This document shows, piece after piece, positions 1-11,056 of a DNA stretch of 64,000 nt (positions within the stretch are counted from its first letter, which is position 1; every line of letters starts with the position of its first letter). This DNA comes from Bathynomus jamesi. Its lineage: Eukaryota; Arthropoda; Malacostraca; Isopoda; Cirolanidae. The stretch spans positions 245,498-309,497 of the forward strand of contig JAJOZX010005615.1 of NCBI GenBank assembly GCA_023014485.1. The letters are read 5' to 3'. The notes under the pieces were generated by a model. That model had not been told where the DNA came from, did no database searches, and saw only the letters and a program-made list of their open reading frames with translations. A program made the translations under genes and the position numbers.

Positions 1-178
1 AGCTTCTTTAGGTTTAGTTCCACCCATTATGTCTTCTACCGCGTTAAAACCTGATTGTAACGCCTTCCTCCCGAGGTATCTAGCCCCCTCTTCAACAGTG
101 GGACAGCGGTGCGTAGTATGGTTGAAAAAATGGATCCAACCCACTCCCACGCTGATATCTCACCCCTCGATAGACTGT
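1..178 (-). pseudogene. Polinton pX-like minor protein, partial
   Basis: Minus-strand reading from about 178 down to the window edge gives a short basic stretch with GARYLGRKALQSG and EDIMGGTKPKEA. This resembles the small protein of Polintons and adintoviruses likened to adenovirus pX, whose family pattern is G-x-(R/K)-x-LG-(R/K)-EAL-x-TG, then D-x-x-x-G-x-N-x-KEA. It lies just downstream of the penton-like gene on the same strand, as expected for a structural gene cluster. The 3' end is outside the window. The assignment rests on pattern memory of the family; an alternative is an unrelated basic ORF. Confidence 0.4.
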
Positions 179-193
179 GAAAGCCTTCGGTCA

Positions 194-1051
194 TTATAAC
201 TGAATGCGACGAAAGTGTAGCTTCACTGTTAAGCTCCCATCACCGAATGGGAAATTTTTTCCCTCAATCGTTCTTATATATATCGAGATATTGGTTAATA
301 GATTAGTCGCAACATTCACATAATGGGGCTTGTCATATGTAATGCTCAAACTTTTCCCTCTATGGTTGGGGATGTGTGCAATGCGCAGCAGGCGCCTGGG
401 TGTCCCCAACAAATTGATGCCTACGATATTGCTGTAAATATAGCACATGTCTGGGGATGGGCAGCTTTCCCAATTTCTCCATCTTCAACTGATACATTAA
501 GCTGGACAAGTCATTTGTGCCTCGTGAAAGGTATCTCTTTGGAGAGCTGCACTATATCGCCCTCGGCCACAATTGTGAACAGCTCTTTATCTTTAATATT
601 TCTACTAAGCGTTGATTTTAACTTCAATGTGCGTGCAGGCGTGTCTATGTTTACGACTTCAAAAAGTAAATCGTTTGTCAGGTACGACTTTTCAAGACTC
701 TTGTTTAACCCCGTCACAATGTCCATGGCTGTGTCATAATGACCGATTCCTAGCGTTACATTTGTACTATAGTACTGTACCTCACCGAACAGGACTGATC
801 GCATAGTGTTGTCTAAGGTTATGCCTATTTTTCACACTCATCGATCTTCTAAGGATCAGAAATATGATCTGATCATTTTCAAGAGTTAAAAATTTGGTGG
901 CTAACTGGAGTTCACATAAACCACCTCATACGAATCACGCTCCAATTCAATGGGTCCGTGGAGTTCTGTCACAAAGTTGGCCAGGGTGTTGTTAGGATGT
1001 ACAGACAGGAGAAGAGGACGGGAGTGTGACATAGAAGTGGTTAGGCGCCAT
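194..1051 (-). pseudogene. Polinton penton-like (minor capsid) protein, frameshifted
   Basis: The ATG at 1051 opens with NHFYVTLPSSS, matching the FYVTLPSNSS-type N-terminus of Polinton/adintovirus penton-like proteins. In another frame follow PNNTLANFVTELHGPIELE and, at 804-511, a region with NDLLFEVVNIDT. The C-terminal part (448-194) has a LLRIAHIP block, KPHYVNVAT and ends GSLTVKLHFRR, the usual hydrophobic end of the family. At least two frame changes separate these blocks, so no full-length product is possible. About 286 codons would fit the interval. It would build capsid vertices. The capsid role is family knowledge; the reading across frames is my inference. Confidence 0.5.
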
Positions 1052-1074
1052 GTTGCATACTATTTAAGCTTCAT

Positions 1075-1997
1075 TATTGCAGCAGCTTTTATATAGGTGT
1101 TGAAGCTTTCTGGGTAACCCAGCCATTTCACCAGGTACATTTTTCTCTTTCCTGAACCTTTGCTGCCTAAATTTTTTCAATTTTAAACACATTTTTCCTA
1201 AATTAAATGTCACTTTCTGCAACTCCTCGCGGTAAAAGCCTCCTGCGATTTCTTCCCATTCAAATCTTCAACGTAATACATCATTATCTCGCCTTTAGGT
1301 CTCATAGCACTAACTTTAAAAATCTCACGTGTCCATCCTTGCTCAAATCCCTTCGCGAATTTATTTCCCGAACGTGATAGCCTTACATAATCATTGATTT
1401 TGAAATGTGTAGAGTGTGGTGGCGGTGCTCCATCTCTTCTCACCTCTGGCGCGTACCTCTTTCTAAAACTTCGTTGGTGTTGTGCCAATCGACGGTGGTG
1501 TGAACGGTTGTATGACGACGCCAATGACCCCAGAATGTTTATATATCTGTATGTGTTTTTATGTGTAAAATAGCGATGCATGCGTTCCTTTATGGTACGT
1601 TGAACTCTTTCAGCTAAAGAGGCCTTATGTATAGAACTGCTAGTGTAGTAACTGATATTAAACTCTGTCAGCATGTTCTGAAAAGCGCGGCCTATAAATT
1701 CTTTCCCCATATCCGTACAAAAATAGCCAGGAACCCTATCTTCTTTTAACATCAACGTTTTGGTAGCTTTAGCAACTGTTTCAGGCGATTTATTTTTCAG
1801 GGAATTAGCCACAGATATCTAGAGAATACATCTATTATGAATAGGATGTAGCGGTATCCGTCATTATACACTGAATATCTTTGCATGTCTGTTAAATCCG
1901 CTTGCCAAATAGAGTCAATCGAAGCCGCTGTTGTCTTGGCCGTTTTAAACCTTTTTCTCACCGGCTTATGAAGTGTATAAGCATCCTGCTCCCGCAA
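1075..1997 (-). pseudogene. INT: Polinton retroviral-type integrase with chromodomain, broken
   Basis: Reading 1997-1797 holds QDAYTLHKPVRKRF and then the first catalytic Asp in WQADLTDM, followed by YRYILFIIDVFSRY. The next frame (1812-1210) holds the second Asp in CTDMGKEF and the Glu in SLAERVQRTIKERM, then an SH3-like part with INDYVRLS. Downstream, after a stop and a frame change, YLVKWLGYPESFNTYI (about 1135-1085) is a typical chromodomain piece. The core domain catalyses strand transfer of element ends; a chromodomain can target chromatin. Polinton INT is distinguished from LTR-retrotransposon integrase by its neighbours (ATPase, PolB, penton-like protein). The 1997 start is not an ATG and the N-terminal zinc-binding part is not seen, so the copy is dead. 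Confidence 0.75.
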
Positions 1998-2109
1998 AAC
2001 CTCTCAACATTTTTTTCCCTACTCCGTAAACACCTCTGTACAGTCTATTAACGCCACCATAGGAGGCGGGGTTAGAAATCATAATAGCGTTTACTTATAT
2101 GTTAGCCAT

Positions 2110-2786
2110 TTGCGTATTTTAGAGACACGTGGATAAGGTTGGCCGTTTGTTCTCTTCTTTCTCCTCTTCAGAGACGCTACTGCGGGGGCGATGGCGTACT
2201 CAGTTGTGACACATGCGAGACTTGATCCAAGTCTTTTAACCTATTCAGATTACCTATCAATGTTTTGGGGACATTTATTTGTTGTAGTCTTGCTTTAATA
2301 TGCTTCCATCCTGTTGGTGAGGGCCTGTCCCACTTTCTCACCAGATCATGAACAATGTCAACGATATTCCTTCAACAATGACCTCGCCTGTATCGGCCCA
2401 CTGTATGATGGGGTCCTCACTCAATAGATTATAAAGACTTAAGCCTTTATTCCTCAATTATGTGGGAGACTACTTTTTAATACATGTTCGAGTGTTGCGT
2501 TCCGTTATTCTTTGGTTGGTCATCTCTAACGTCGGGCCCAGGTCTATGTCGCCATGCTCAGCGTTGCTCCGCTGTGCCTAATAACCACGGGGAGCTCTGT
2601 AGGATTCTTATAATCTTCGTACTCATGAAGAAATTTCTGCAAAGCCTCTTGGTACAAGATCCTTTTCTCATCAGGTGACTTTTCACTGTTTAATAGGGCT
2701 AGCAACTCGCTTTCCATTCTTTTAAGCCTGCTTTTACGGGTTCTAACCGTGTCTGGAATCTTTGAACTTTGCAATGAAGCATACAC
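2110..2786 (-). pseudogene. Conserved Polinton-type protein of unknown function, frameshifted
   Basis: An N-terminal ORF (2786-2544) encodes a helical, charged segment with KSRLKRMESELLALL and DEKRILYQEALQKFL. A later frame (about 2445-2345) reads LYNLLSEDPIIQWADTGEV and EGISL. A further frame (about 2330-2250) reads PTGWKHIKARLQQINVPKTL. This order (coiled region, then W-x-x-x-GEV, then a P-x-GW block and NVP-x-x-L) recalls an unclassified protein I associate with Polinton and adintovirus-like elements. It sits between the integrase and ATPase on the same strand. Function unknown. At least two frame changes make it a pseudogene. The family match is from memory and moderate. Confidence 0.4.
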
Positions 2787-3105
2787 CTGTGCGGAGTCAC
2801 TACCACTTTCTTCATTATGTTAATCTAGTCAGTAAAAGTCCCAAAACTAAAAAAAAGATGGGGACGAATGATCCCCCTCTTTGTACAATAATTCGCTTTT
2901 TCCTACCCAAAGTGTGACTTTTACAATCGTTGATATATTTTTATTAATTCACGATATTTCTTCAGCCTATTTGTCATTCTGGAATATACACCGTTTCAGG
3001 ATCGTTTGGGAATATATTCGTTCTTCGAAGCACCCTAAACGTGTTTCGCCGGTGAAGGTCACAAAGCAAATATCTGTAACGCTGACTTGTTGCTTCTTTA
3101 TAAAC

Positions 3106-3625
3106 CTACAAAAACTCCTTACGCTGATTCGGGAACATTTGATTGGCTAATACCCCAATTTGTGACACATCTCTACGTTGTGCGAATAAGACTAGATATT
3201 GTGTATTTAACGACACATCGCGCATGTATCTATTTTTGAAAAATAGATTCTGATTGATGAAGAATATGCTTATGTTAAGATGACGGGAGAACACTGTAAA
3301 TGTCTCGGCAAACGTTTTATCCATTTCCAACATGAGTCGTCAATTACAATGACTGTATGCTCATTACCCTTTAACGAATTCACGCCATATACACCTTTGT
3401 GGAACAAAATTTCATCTTGGTACTCGTTGAACACTGACTGATACGTCGAACAGCACCATATTACTTTATGCACAAATTTTGAGAACATCTCCCTCTTATC
3501 TTTAATGATTTTAAGCATAAATACAGTATTACCACATCCTGTAGGGTCAGATATAATACATGCATGTGGAGGGGCTTGTGAACCTGAATTTTTCTACAGA
3601 TTCCATCTCTAACACGTCACACCCC
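3106..3625 (-). pseudogene. ATP: Polinton FtsK/HerA-type packaging ATPase, broken
   Basis: The reading begins around KFRFTSPST (about 3600), then in another frame has a degenerate P-loop DPTGCGNTVF in which the invariant Walker A Lys is Asn. A Walker B strand TVIVIDD follows near 3355-3335. After another frame change come DKTFAETFTVFSRHLNISIFF and RDVSLNTQYLVLFAQRRD, the arm and sensor region typical of A32-like genome-packaging ATPases. The family translocates DNA into capsids. Two or more frameshifts and the Lys-to-Asn change show loss of function. It is transcribed away from PolB, which starts about 80 bp upstream in the pre-insertion arrangement. Confidence 0.65.
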
Positions 3626-3644
3626 TAAGTGGGTCATTTACAAA

Positions 3645-3735
3645 ATATTACAAATTTTGAGTGCTGCTCCTTATATTCTTGTTTTTCTTCTTCCACAGAA
3701 CCGTGAATGACGACGATGTACAGCCCCCCCCATTA
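3645..3735 (+). promoter_or_regulatory. Leader of Polinton PolB with start ATG and splice-acceptor-like tract
   Basis: A pyrimidine-rich run ending TTCTTCTTCCACAG at 3685-3698 looks like a 3' splice site, followed at 3707 by an ATG. The frame opened by this ATG runs to the TA at 3734-3735 where the TA-flanked transposon begins. If one TA is kept and the transposon removed, the same frame continues into the long PolB N-terminal region from 11057, with the insertion falling inside a Tyr codon. The splice site is an inference; the frame continuity is seen directly. Confidence 0.5.
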
Positions 3736-5370
3736 GGGTGTGTCGAATTTTTCAACTTTCAAATTCCAAATATGAGGGATGCTAAAAAGTTGCAGCATGA
3801 CTTAGGAATTCTAAAGATATTTTTGTTAATTTAATATAATTTAGTTTTGCTTGGTAAGAAGCTACATAAAAATAGACTTTTTTGACTTTTTTGTGGAATT
3901 ATATAATAATTATTATATTAATAATTATATATGCTGTATATATAATGCACTGCTGTTTTTGGTTATTTCACAGGTTGAAACATATTCATCAGTGTGCTGA
4001 AGATTACTTGTCCGTCAGTGCTACCATCCTAACCAGTGGGAATTGACCTACAATGGCTTCTAAAAGGAGGACAAGACTGGGGACATTCACACATATGAGC
4101 AACCTAATTGGAACTGGTAGAGAGTTGTTGCCCTCTGAACTCCCAACTCTGCGAGGCGTTCTGAAATATGGGCTACTGCTAAGAGAACAAAGTGGTGAGG
4201 ATGTGAGAAACTACCCAGCAGCCAGTCTTGCAAAGGACATTTACCCTAAAGTGCTTGAAAAGTGGGAACGAGCAAACAGTTCTTTTGTAGCCCCCGTTGT
4301 AAATTCACGAGTCACAATCTTAAACAAGATCCAAGAGAGCTGGGAGCAGGCCAAAAACATATCTCTTGGGAGAGGAAAGCTACATGTCAAAGAGGCTTTC
4401 ATTGCAAAACTTGACAAGCTTTTTGACATCCTCAGTTGCAAGTGTAAAATTGTTCTCTGCTCTGAATTTGGCTGCCTTGCAGATGCTGGTTGCAAAAACG
4501 AAACTCACATTAACTGTACATGCCCTAGGGAGATGAAGATCCCTGTGAAGGAACTTGCTTCCATTAAAGGTCAGAGAGACAAGTCTGGTTCTATTGGACC
4601 ACATCAGATTGGCTTGCCAGATCAATCTGAGCACAACAGACAAGTCAAAAAGCAGAAGCGGCAAGAAGACGAAAGAAGAAGGCTTGCTGAATATAAGCAG
4701 ACAAGTAAGCAGGATGTTTCAATGCCATCAAATGAAATAATTTTCTCTGATGATGAAAATGAAGAACAAATAGCTGATGCTCAAGATGGAAAGGATGGGA
4801 GTTATGAAGTGACATCAGAAATACCAAGCACGTCTTCAACTTCCAATAAAAAGCCAGAGTACAACACATTAGAAATACCTAATGTTGCTATGCATAGCAT
4901 CAGATATGGTGTTGGCCTGCGTGCCACAGCTGCCATCACCACTGCTGCCTTTATGGATGCTGGCTTGATCACTGAAGAAGACAAGAGACTTGTAGTTGAT
5001 CACAATAAAGTCAAGAGGGCCCAAGAAAAAGTTATGAGATCCCTGGATCAGGAATTTGATGATCTTTGTAAGAAGGGTGAAATTGACTGCATCTTCTTTG
5101 ACGGCCGTCAAGATACAACTAAAGTTATGCTGAAAGCAGACAATTCAGATCGTCAGTTCCCCAGCATCATCAAAGAAGAGCATTATTCTGTGTGCAGTGA
5201 GCCAGGTGGAAGATATCTCTACCACTTCACTCCTGAGAAAGGCTCAACGAGAAAAAAACCTGCTGAAGTTATTGCTGATAATCTTGTAGATTTCATGAAG
5301 AAGAAGGGCATTGATAAAAGCCTGCAGGCCATTGGAGGTGATTCTACAAATGTTAACACTGGCTGGGAGG

Positions 5371-8300
5371 CAGGGCCGGATTAAGACCTTTAGAGGCCCT
5401 AAGCACTTAAAAGATTTTGGTGCCCCATATATATGTAATTCAAAATATAAACAAAAATAAACCATAAAATAAAATTTTATTTTTTGAAATGAAACAAAAC
5501 TTACAGTAAGATGGAAAATAATGTTTATTTTTGTATACTTCCATTCATTTATATTTGAAAAGTTTTCTCCTACTTTTTTTAATTGCAAAGTCTTTGATCA
5601 GATCCTCAAAACTAATCTTACGTAACACATCTGCTTCTATACTTAGTAGAGATAAGGCATCCAGCCTGGCTTGTTGCATAGTTGTTCTGTTGGTATTTTT
5701 AATATACTTCAACTGAGAAAATGAACGCTCAGCTGAGCAATTTGTGACCATTAATGTTAAAAATATACGAAAGGCAATTTCTACATTTGGGAAGGCACAC
5801 TCAATATTGTCTTCTACAATTATTTTATAAAGTTCAGCATGACTGAATCTTGTTTTTAATTTTTTTTTTGCACTGAACTTATGGCACACATATGAGTGAA
5901 ACTGCTGAAGCTCAGCAGAGAAATTAGTGTTCAAGTCCTCTGGGTAAGCATCAATCATCTTTTTACAACCCTGAGAATACCTTTCAATTTCAGTAGATGA
6001 TGAAGTGGTGACATTATGTGGCACATCACTTAGAAAAGAAAATCTCTCTGCTATTTCTTTTTATATCTCTCCTCTTCTTCTCATCTCAGTTTCAAGTTTG
6101 TCAACAATTGTGTAAAAGGTGGTGATAAGAAATTTATCTCTGGCATTCAGATATACTTCTGGTGCATCTCCGTCATTGGGTACCTTCTTTCTGATACGTT
6201 TGCGAGTTTGAGCTGCCTTGTAATCAACATCTGGTAGCATTTCCTTTGTAGCTGCTTCATATCTTTCAAATTCATCTCGTGAAGTGCACAGTTGGTCAGC
6301 TAATGATCCATACAGATCTGCACATGTTTTTAAGTTCACATCCTTATTCTGTAGAACTTTGCTTACTCTATGAAAATTTTGCAAAATCTCATCCCAAAAA
6401 TTCAACATGAAAACGAATTCTAGCTCTTGCATCTTACTTGCAATATTATTTGCTTCTCTTCTAGTGTCTCCCTTTTGTGACTGGTCTTCAGCTATACATT
6501 CTAACGCTTCTAAAATTTTAAGGAAAGATTTCAAAATTGCTGCTGTTGCCATAGCATGTGCCTCCCATCTGGTATCAGAGAGGGATTTTAAGACACTTTC
6601 ATTTCCAATACAACCTTTAAGAATTTCCCACCTGCTGGTTGAGGCTAAAAAAAAGGTATAGAGCAACTGCACGTAGAGAAGAAATTAACCGCCTCTTGAC
6701 AGCAGTCAACAGCACTTCGGCCTACCAGATTTAGTGAGTGGGCTGCACAGGGCACATATATAGCAAACTTGTTTGTTTCTAAAATTTTTTGCTGCATCCC
6801 CTTATAACGCCCAGACATGTTGGCAGCGTTGTCGTAAGATTGACCCCTACATTTTGAAAAGTTTAGCTTACAAACTTCACGTAAGTACTGCAACACCTGA
6901 TTTGCCATTTCCTCACCAGTATGGCTTTTCATTTTCAGAAAGGTTAAAAAGCGTTCAATAGGCTGTCCATCTTTTAAGTACCTAAGTACAACACTTAATT
7001 GATCGATATGTGATAGATCTGGTGTGGAATCAACTGACAAACTAAAATAACCAGAAGATTTTACTTCGTCAACAATGAGTGCGTGGACCTTTTGAGCCAT
7101 TAGTTGAATGAGTTCCTCACAGGTAGTTTTGGACAGGTAAGAAGGATTTCCTTTGCCAGAATTTCCATATTTCAAAATGTGACCTGCTAAAAATGGATCA
7201 AACCGGCTTATGAGCTCAAGCAGCCCTAAAAAATTCCCATTCTGCAATGATCCAAATCTTTCTTCTGTTCCTCGAAAAGACAAGCCACGTTCAGCTAACG
7301 TACAAATAACAGCTATGACACGCCTCAAGACATGTTCCCAGTCATCACACTCTTCCTGAATTTGTTTTTCCAACTGTTGTCCCAACCCCGCACCTTGTCT
7401 GCGAGTTAAGTATGTTAGCATAGAGTCTCGGTGAGTAGTGCTTTTTTCATGATGATCAATTACAATAGTATTTCGCCAGTCACTGAACCCTTCTCTTATA
7501 ACAAAATGTGAGACATTTTTAGGAGCAAACAGTTTACAAACATAACAGTAAACTGATTCTGTTGATGGTGAATACAATAACCACTCTCTCTTGTATTTCT
7601 CACCATTGGCTTTTGTCCCAACGAAAAGTTTTTGGGAAGAGTATCTTGCTGGTTTGTCACTACTGAAATGCCGGTAAGACTTGTCAAATGGCCCATTGTG
7701 GTGTTGACAGTCACTGGGTCCACAAGCAATCCAATAAGCCACATCATCAGCAGAGAAATCAAGCCACAACCCTGGATCTTTTGCTATATTTACTTCATCT
7801 TCTGCAGACTGATTCATTTCACCACCATCACCATGGTCCACTAAACTTTCATTTTCAGCAATTATTTCAACCCCAGAATGTCTTGTAAAGCAACTTGAAT
7901 CAACATTTGCAGTAGAGGTATCAAGAGAATTTACAGGCAAAGTGAGATCAGTAGTGAGACATGTGGTAGATGAACCTGCTTGTGACACCTCGGTGATTCC
8001 AACGTCATCATATTTTGATTTTGAAGTGATCAAAGTGGTATTTGTGTCCACTTCTGATGACGGAGATTGGTTTTGATTCAGAATCGGTATATCATGTTGA
8101 CGTTGTGGTCGTGGAACTTGTGTGAAGAAATCAGTCAGCTTTGCAGTCTTGGACTCTAAATCCAAAGTCTTCTCTTGTTTCTCTTTTGATAGTTTTCGCT
8201 TTTGTGCACCACTTAACTGAACACGTTTCATCTTGGTTCTTGGGGTCTGTAAAATACAGAAATAAAAAGAATATTTTATTTGTATATTATGTGGCAATCA

Positions 8301-9441
8301 ACACAGTTACACATATCACAATCTTGGCTTTGTTCTTTTATTCTCAGAAAGACAAAATGGGAACCGTACACAACCAAAGTGGCAATTTAAATATAAGTGG
8401 CAATTAAATATAACTCAACCGAAATATCAACTCGAAATGTTGAATACAAATCAAATTGAAAGAAGGAACCAAAAGAAGGAACCGAAAGAAGGAACCGAAA
8501 CCTATAAAATAAAAATACTTAACATTAGAATTAATAATACGCAATCTATAAAAATATCAATATTAACATTTCACTATTAACGAGCTACATTTTATATTTA
8601 CATTTATTTATTTATTTAAAACACAATATTTAATTATAGGAAATATGAACATTTGCTTAGGGCCTAAATTGTCCTAACTACGTTTGATGTTATATACATT
8701 ACAAATTATTCACTCTGGTTATTACAATCTAAATTCTTTTATACTGTTATGACAATAGATAAATAAATTATAAAATAAAGATACGTGTATGATAAAATAT
8801 TGTTATATATACAAATAAAGTACACTTCATAGACTTACCCTTGAGAAGAAGAGAGAGCAACAGATAAACTTCTTCAACGCTAATTAACTTAGGTCAGTAT
8901 ATCTTATTATTATAATGGCTGTGATAAACATCACTTGATACAACAGCAATATAGAGAGTTTATAGTTTCTTTTATTTTAATATTAATTTATATTACAATT
9001 CTATAAACCTAAATCTTTCTGTAAAACAATACCAAATGATTATGTAAAATATATATTTAATATTATATGCACAAATCACACGTTCAGAATAACTTCCTAC
9101 AGCACACGAAAATATTGAATCTATATGTATTTTTAATATGGCGCTCAAAGATTTGATATAAACAAAATAATAACGCAAAGCGTAAAGTGTGTGATTACAA
9201 CGAAATATATTTATTCTCTCAAAAGGGTTGTTGTTCACTACAAATTCAAACAATGAAAAAAAATAAATACTATATATGAATATATATAATTCAGTTTTCA
9301 ACAGCTTATAGGCTATAAGCCGCGATTATAATAGTATAATAAATCCATGGTAAATCCGACAATGGAAAATTTCTGTGGTGCCCCCCTTCCCTTGATGCCC
9401 TAAGCACGGGCTTATTTTGCTTAATGGTTAATCCGGCCCTG
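5371..9441 (-). mobile_element. Autonomous-type hAT transposon (ZMYM1-like) with perfect 8-bp TSD
   Basis: Ends carry 14-bp terminal inverted repeats CAGGGCCGGATTAA. The 8 bp CTGGGAGG are present immediately outside both ends (5363-5370 and 9442-9449), the diagnostic hAT target duplication. The element is 4,071 bp and lies inside the coding sequence of TA-flanked transposon copy I. The transposase gene runs on the minus strand. The stretch 8298-9441 between the gene start and the right end is AT-rich and non-coding, probably promoter and 5' intron. Confidence 0.9.
5545..8232 (-). pseudogene. hAT transposase, TTF zinc finger / ZMYM1-like, with one stop and one frameshift
   Basis: The likely start is the Met of MKRVQLSGAQKRK at 8232, preceded by a 3' splice-like TTTTACAG about 20 bp upstream, so a 5' exon may exist. 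Order of domains: Lys-rich leader; acidic linker; TTF-type zinc finger (QKLFVGTKANGEK to CYVCKLF and HHEKSTTH); catalytic region FSLSVDSTPD; SYDNAANMSG with second Asp; CAAHSLNL (CxxH); helical insertion; C-terminal dimerisation block NCSAERSFSQLKYIKN. A frameshift near 6650-6670 and a single TAA at about 6059 break it. The protein would excise and reintegrate its own element. Relatively few lesions suggest fairly recent activity. Confidence 0.8.
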
Positions 9442-9676
9442 CTGGGAGGGTGGTTCCATGCATTGGGTAGAGGTCAAGCTTTGCCGTAAGCTGATCTGGT
9501 TGGTTTGTGCCCTCCACACTAACGAGTTACCCCTGCGACACTTGATCACAGCACTGGATGGGAAGACCTTGTCTAACAACAAGTGGACAGGTAACATTGG
9601 CAAGATGCTAGACACTGCAACCGAACTTGAAATTGATCCTTCATTCACCAAACTCTCAATTGGAGAGCCTCTTACT

Positions 9677-9879
9677 TAGGTTGACCATACGTACCGTTTT
9701 GAACGGGACAGTACCGTTGTTTTTATATTTCCTGGCCATCCCGTCGTTTTAATAAAAATGTCAATTTTGTCCCGTTTTTAATAAAAACTTTTTCATGAAT
9801 ACAGAATATTACATAACCCCCGTCCCTTTTTTGCCATCCCAATGTCCCGTTTTTGTCTCAAGGAAATATGGTCAGCCTA
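9677..9879. mobile_element. hAT-type MITE, 203 bp, 8-bp TSD
   Basis: Terminal repeats TAGGTTGACCATA (left) and TAGGCTGACCATA (right, complemented) bound a 203-bp non-coding unit flanked by CTCTTACT on both sides (9669-9676, 9880-9887). Removing it restores the reading frame of the host transposase. No coding capacity. The 8-bp duplication points to mobilisation by a hAT transposase. Confidence 0.85.
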
Positions 9880-11056
9880 CTCTTACTTCACTGAGTGACA
9901 ATGTCGTAAAGGATTTCTCTACTGATCAAGCGTACGGGTATAGGACCACACAGGCCATAAGGACAGGAGAACTTCCCACAGATCTGGCCCTTCTTGAAAT
10001 TGGTCCAGTGAGCCATTCAAGGTGGTTGACAACAGCAAACAGGCTTTGTCGCATATGGGTCTCAAAACATGGCCTTAAAGGCAAAACCCTCAACAACTTA
10101 AGACTGATAGTGGAATACATTGTTGGTGTGTACTACCCCTGTTGGTTCAACATCAAAGTAAAACACTCTTGGGTGGAAGGCCCACGCCACATCTTGTTTC
10201 AGCTGCGGCTAGTTAGGCTGCAAAAGAAGGCTGTAGTGGATGCTGTTTTGCCAACCATCAAGCGCTCAGCATGGTATGCATTCAGCGAAATGATAATCCA
10301 GACACTCTTGTGCTCAGATGACAGTGAGGAGAGGAGAGCTGGTGTCCAAAAGATTGTTGACATGAGGGGTGGAGATGATGACACACTTGGAGATCTTTCT
10401 GTAAGTCCCAGGAAGACACCTTCCATCAACCCCAGTGCTTCTTCCGTGTTGGAGCTGACAGACTGGTCTGACGGGGTATTTGAACCTCTTTTGACATGTA
10501 AACTGACTACAGCGGAAGTAAAGAAGTTCTTTGACAAGCCTATGCAAGTTCCACAGTGGCCCTGTCATGCTCAGTCAATAGAGAGGTGTGTGAAACAAGT
10601 CACAGAGGCAGCAGGCAGGGTGTATACACATGAGAAACGTGAGGGCTATATCAGAGGCCAAGAAGCAAGTCGGCGGCTGATGTCCAAGAACGAATCAAAG
10701 CAAGACTTGATGAAACTTGTTGTTTAAATATTTTTTTTTACTGATGTCATTACTTTCTAATGTTGTTTTATGATTACAAGGATATGTTTTATGATTACTA
10801 GAATATGTTTTATGCAGAGAAACTAAAATTTTTATAGCATTACCTGACATTTTGAGAAGCTAAAATTAATAAATGTTGTTTTCCGAGAGCAATTTATGTG
10901 CTTTTTAATCAAACGTACATTTACCAAGCTAAGTGTTGAGCAATCACAAAAATAATAGCAGATTTGAATTCTTCACATCCAAAAACATATTTTTAAAACC
11001 CCTCAGTGAAGGAATTGGCAAAAATTAATTTTCACCTCCCAAATTGACACACCCTA

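Larger units (their letters stand above)
4053..10727 (+). pseudogene. Putative DDE transposase of TA-flanked family, copy I (split by two insertions)
   Basis: Coding blocks are 4053-5370, about 9450-9676 and 9888-10727; the frame is continuous when the two nested elements and one copy of each target duplication are removed, giving roughly 800 codons. The N-terminal half has a Cys-rich zinc-binding-like patch (SCKCKIVLCSEFGC, then CTCPREMKIP near residues 130-165) and a charged Lys/Arg stretch. Then come FFDGRQDT (about residue 349), GGDSTNVNTGW (about 428), CALHTNELPLRH and HSRWLTTANRLCR. Acidic residues in the first two blocks, a CxxH string and a later RW pattern resemble RNase-H-fold DDE transposases with the C/DxxH signature. 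I recognise the family as recurrent in invertebrate genomes but cannot give a superfamily name. Apart from the insertions I see no stop, so it was intact when hit. Confidence 0.6.
3736..11054 (+). mobile_element. TA-flanked DNA transposon, copy I, with two nested insertions
   Basis: The ends form terminal inverted repeats: left GGGTGTGTCGAATTT, right GGGTGTGTCAATTTG when complemented. Each is bordered by TA (3734-3735 and 11055-11056), a 2-bp target duplication. The element carries one long gene on the plus strand, interrupted by a 4.07-kb hAT and a 203-bp MITE, so its original length was about 3.0 kb. The flanks 3736-4052 and 10728-11054 are non-coding and AT-rich. It sits inside the Polinton polymerase gene. 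Two further copies of a related element occur at 15453-19333 and 44187-47076, with TIRs resembling GGCCGGGTCGAAA. Confidence 0.75.

Noticed and set aside
323..739. Plus-strand 138-codon ORF
   Set aside because: Antisense to the penton-like gene blocks, which carry the conserved patterns.
9795..9887. N-terminal 30 residues of the ORF starting at 9795
   Set aside because: They derive from the MITE; the true coding sequence resumes at 9888.
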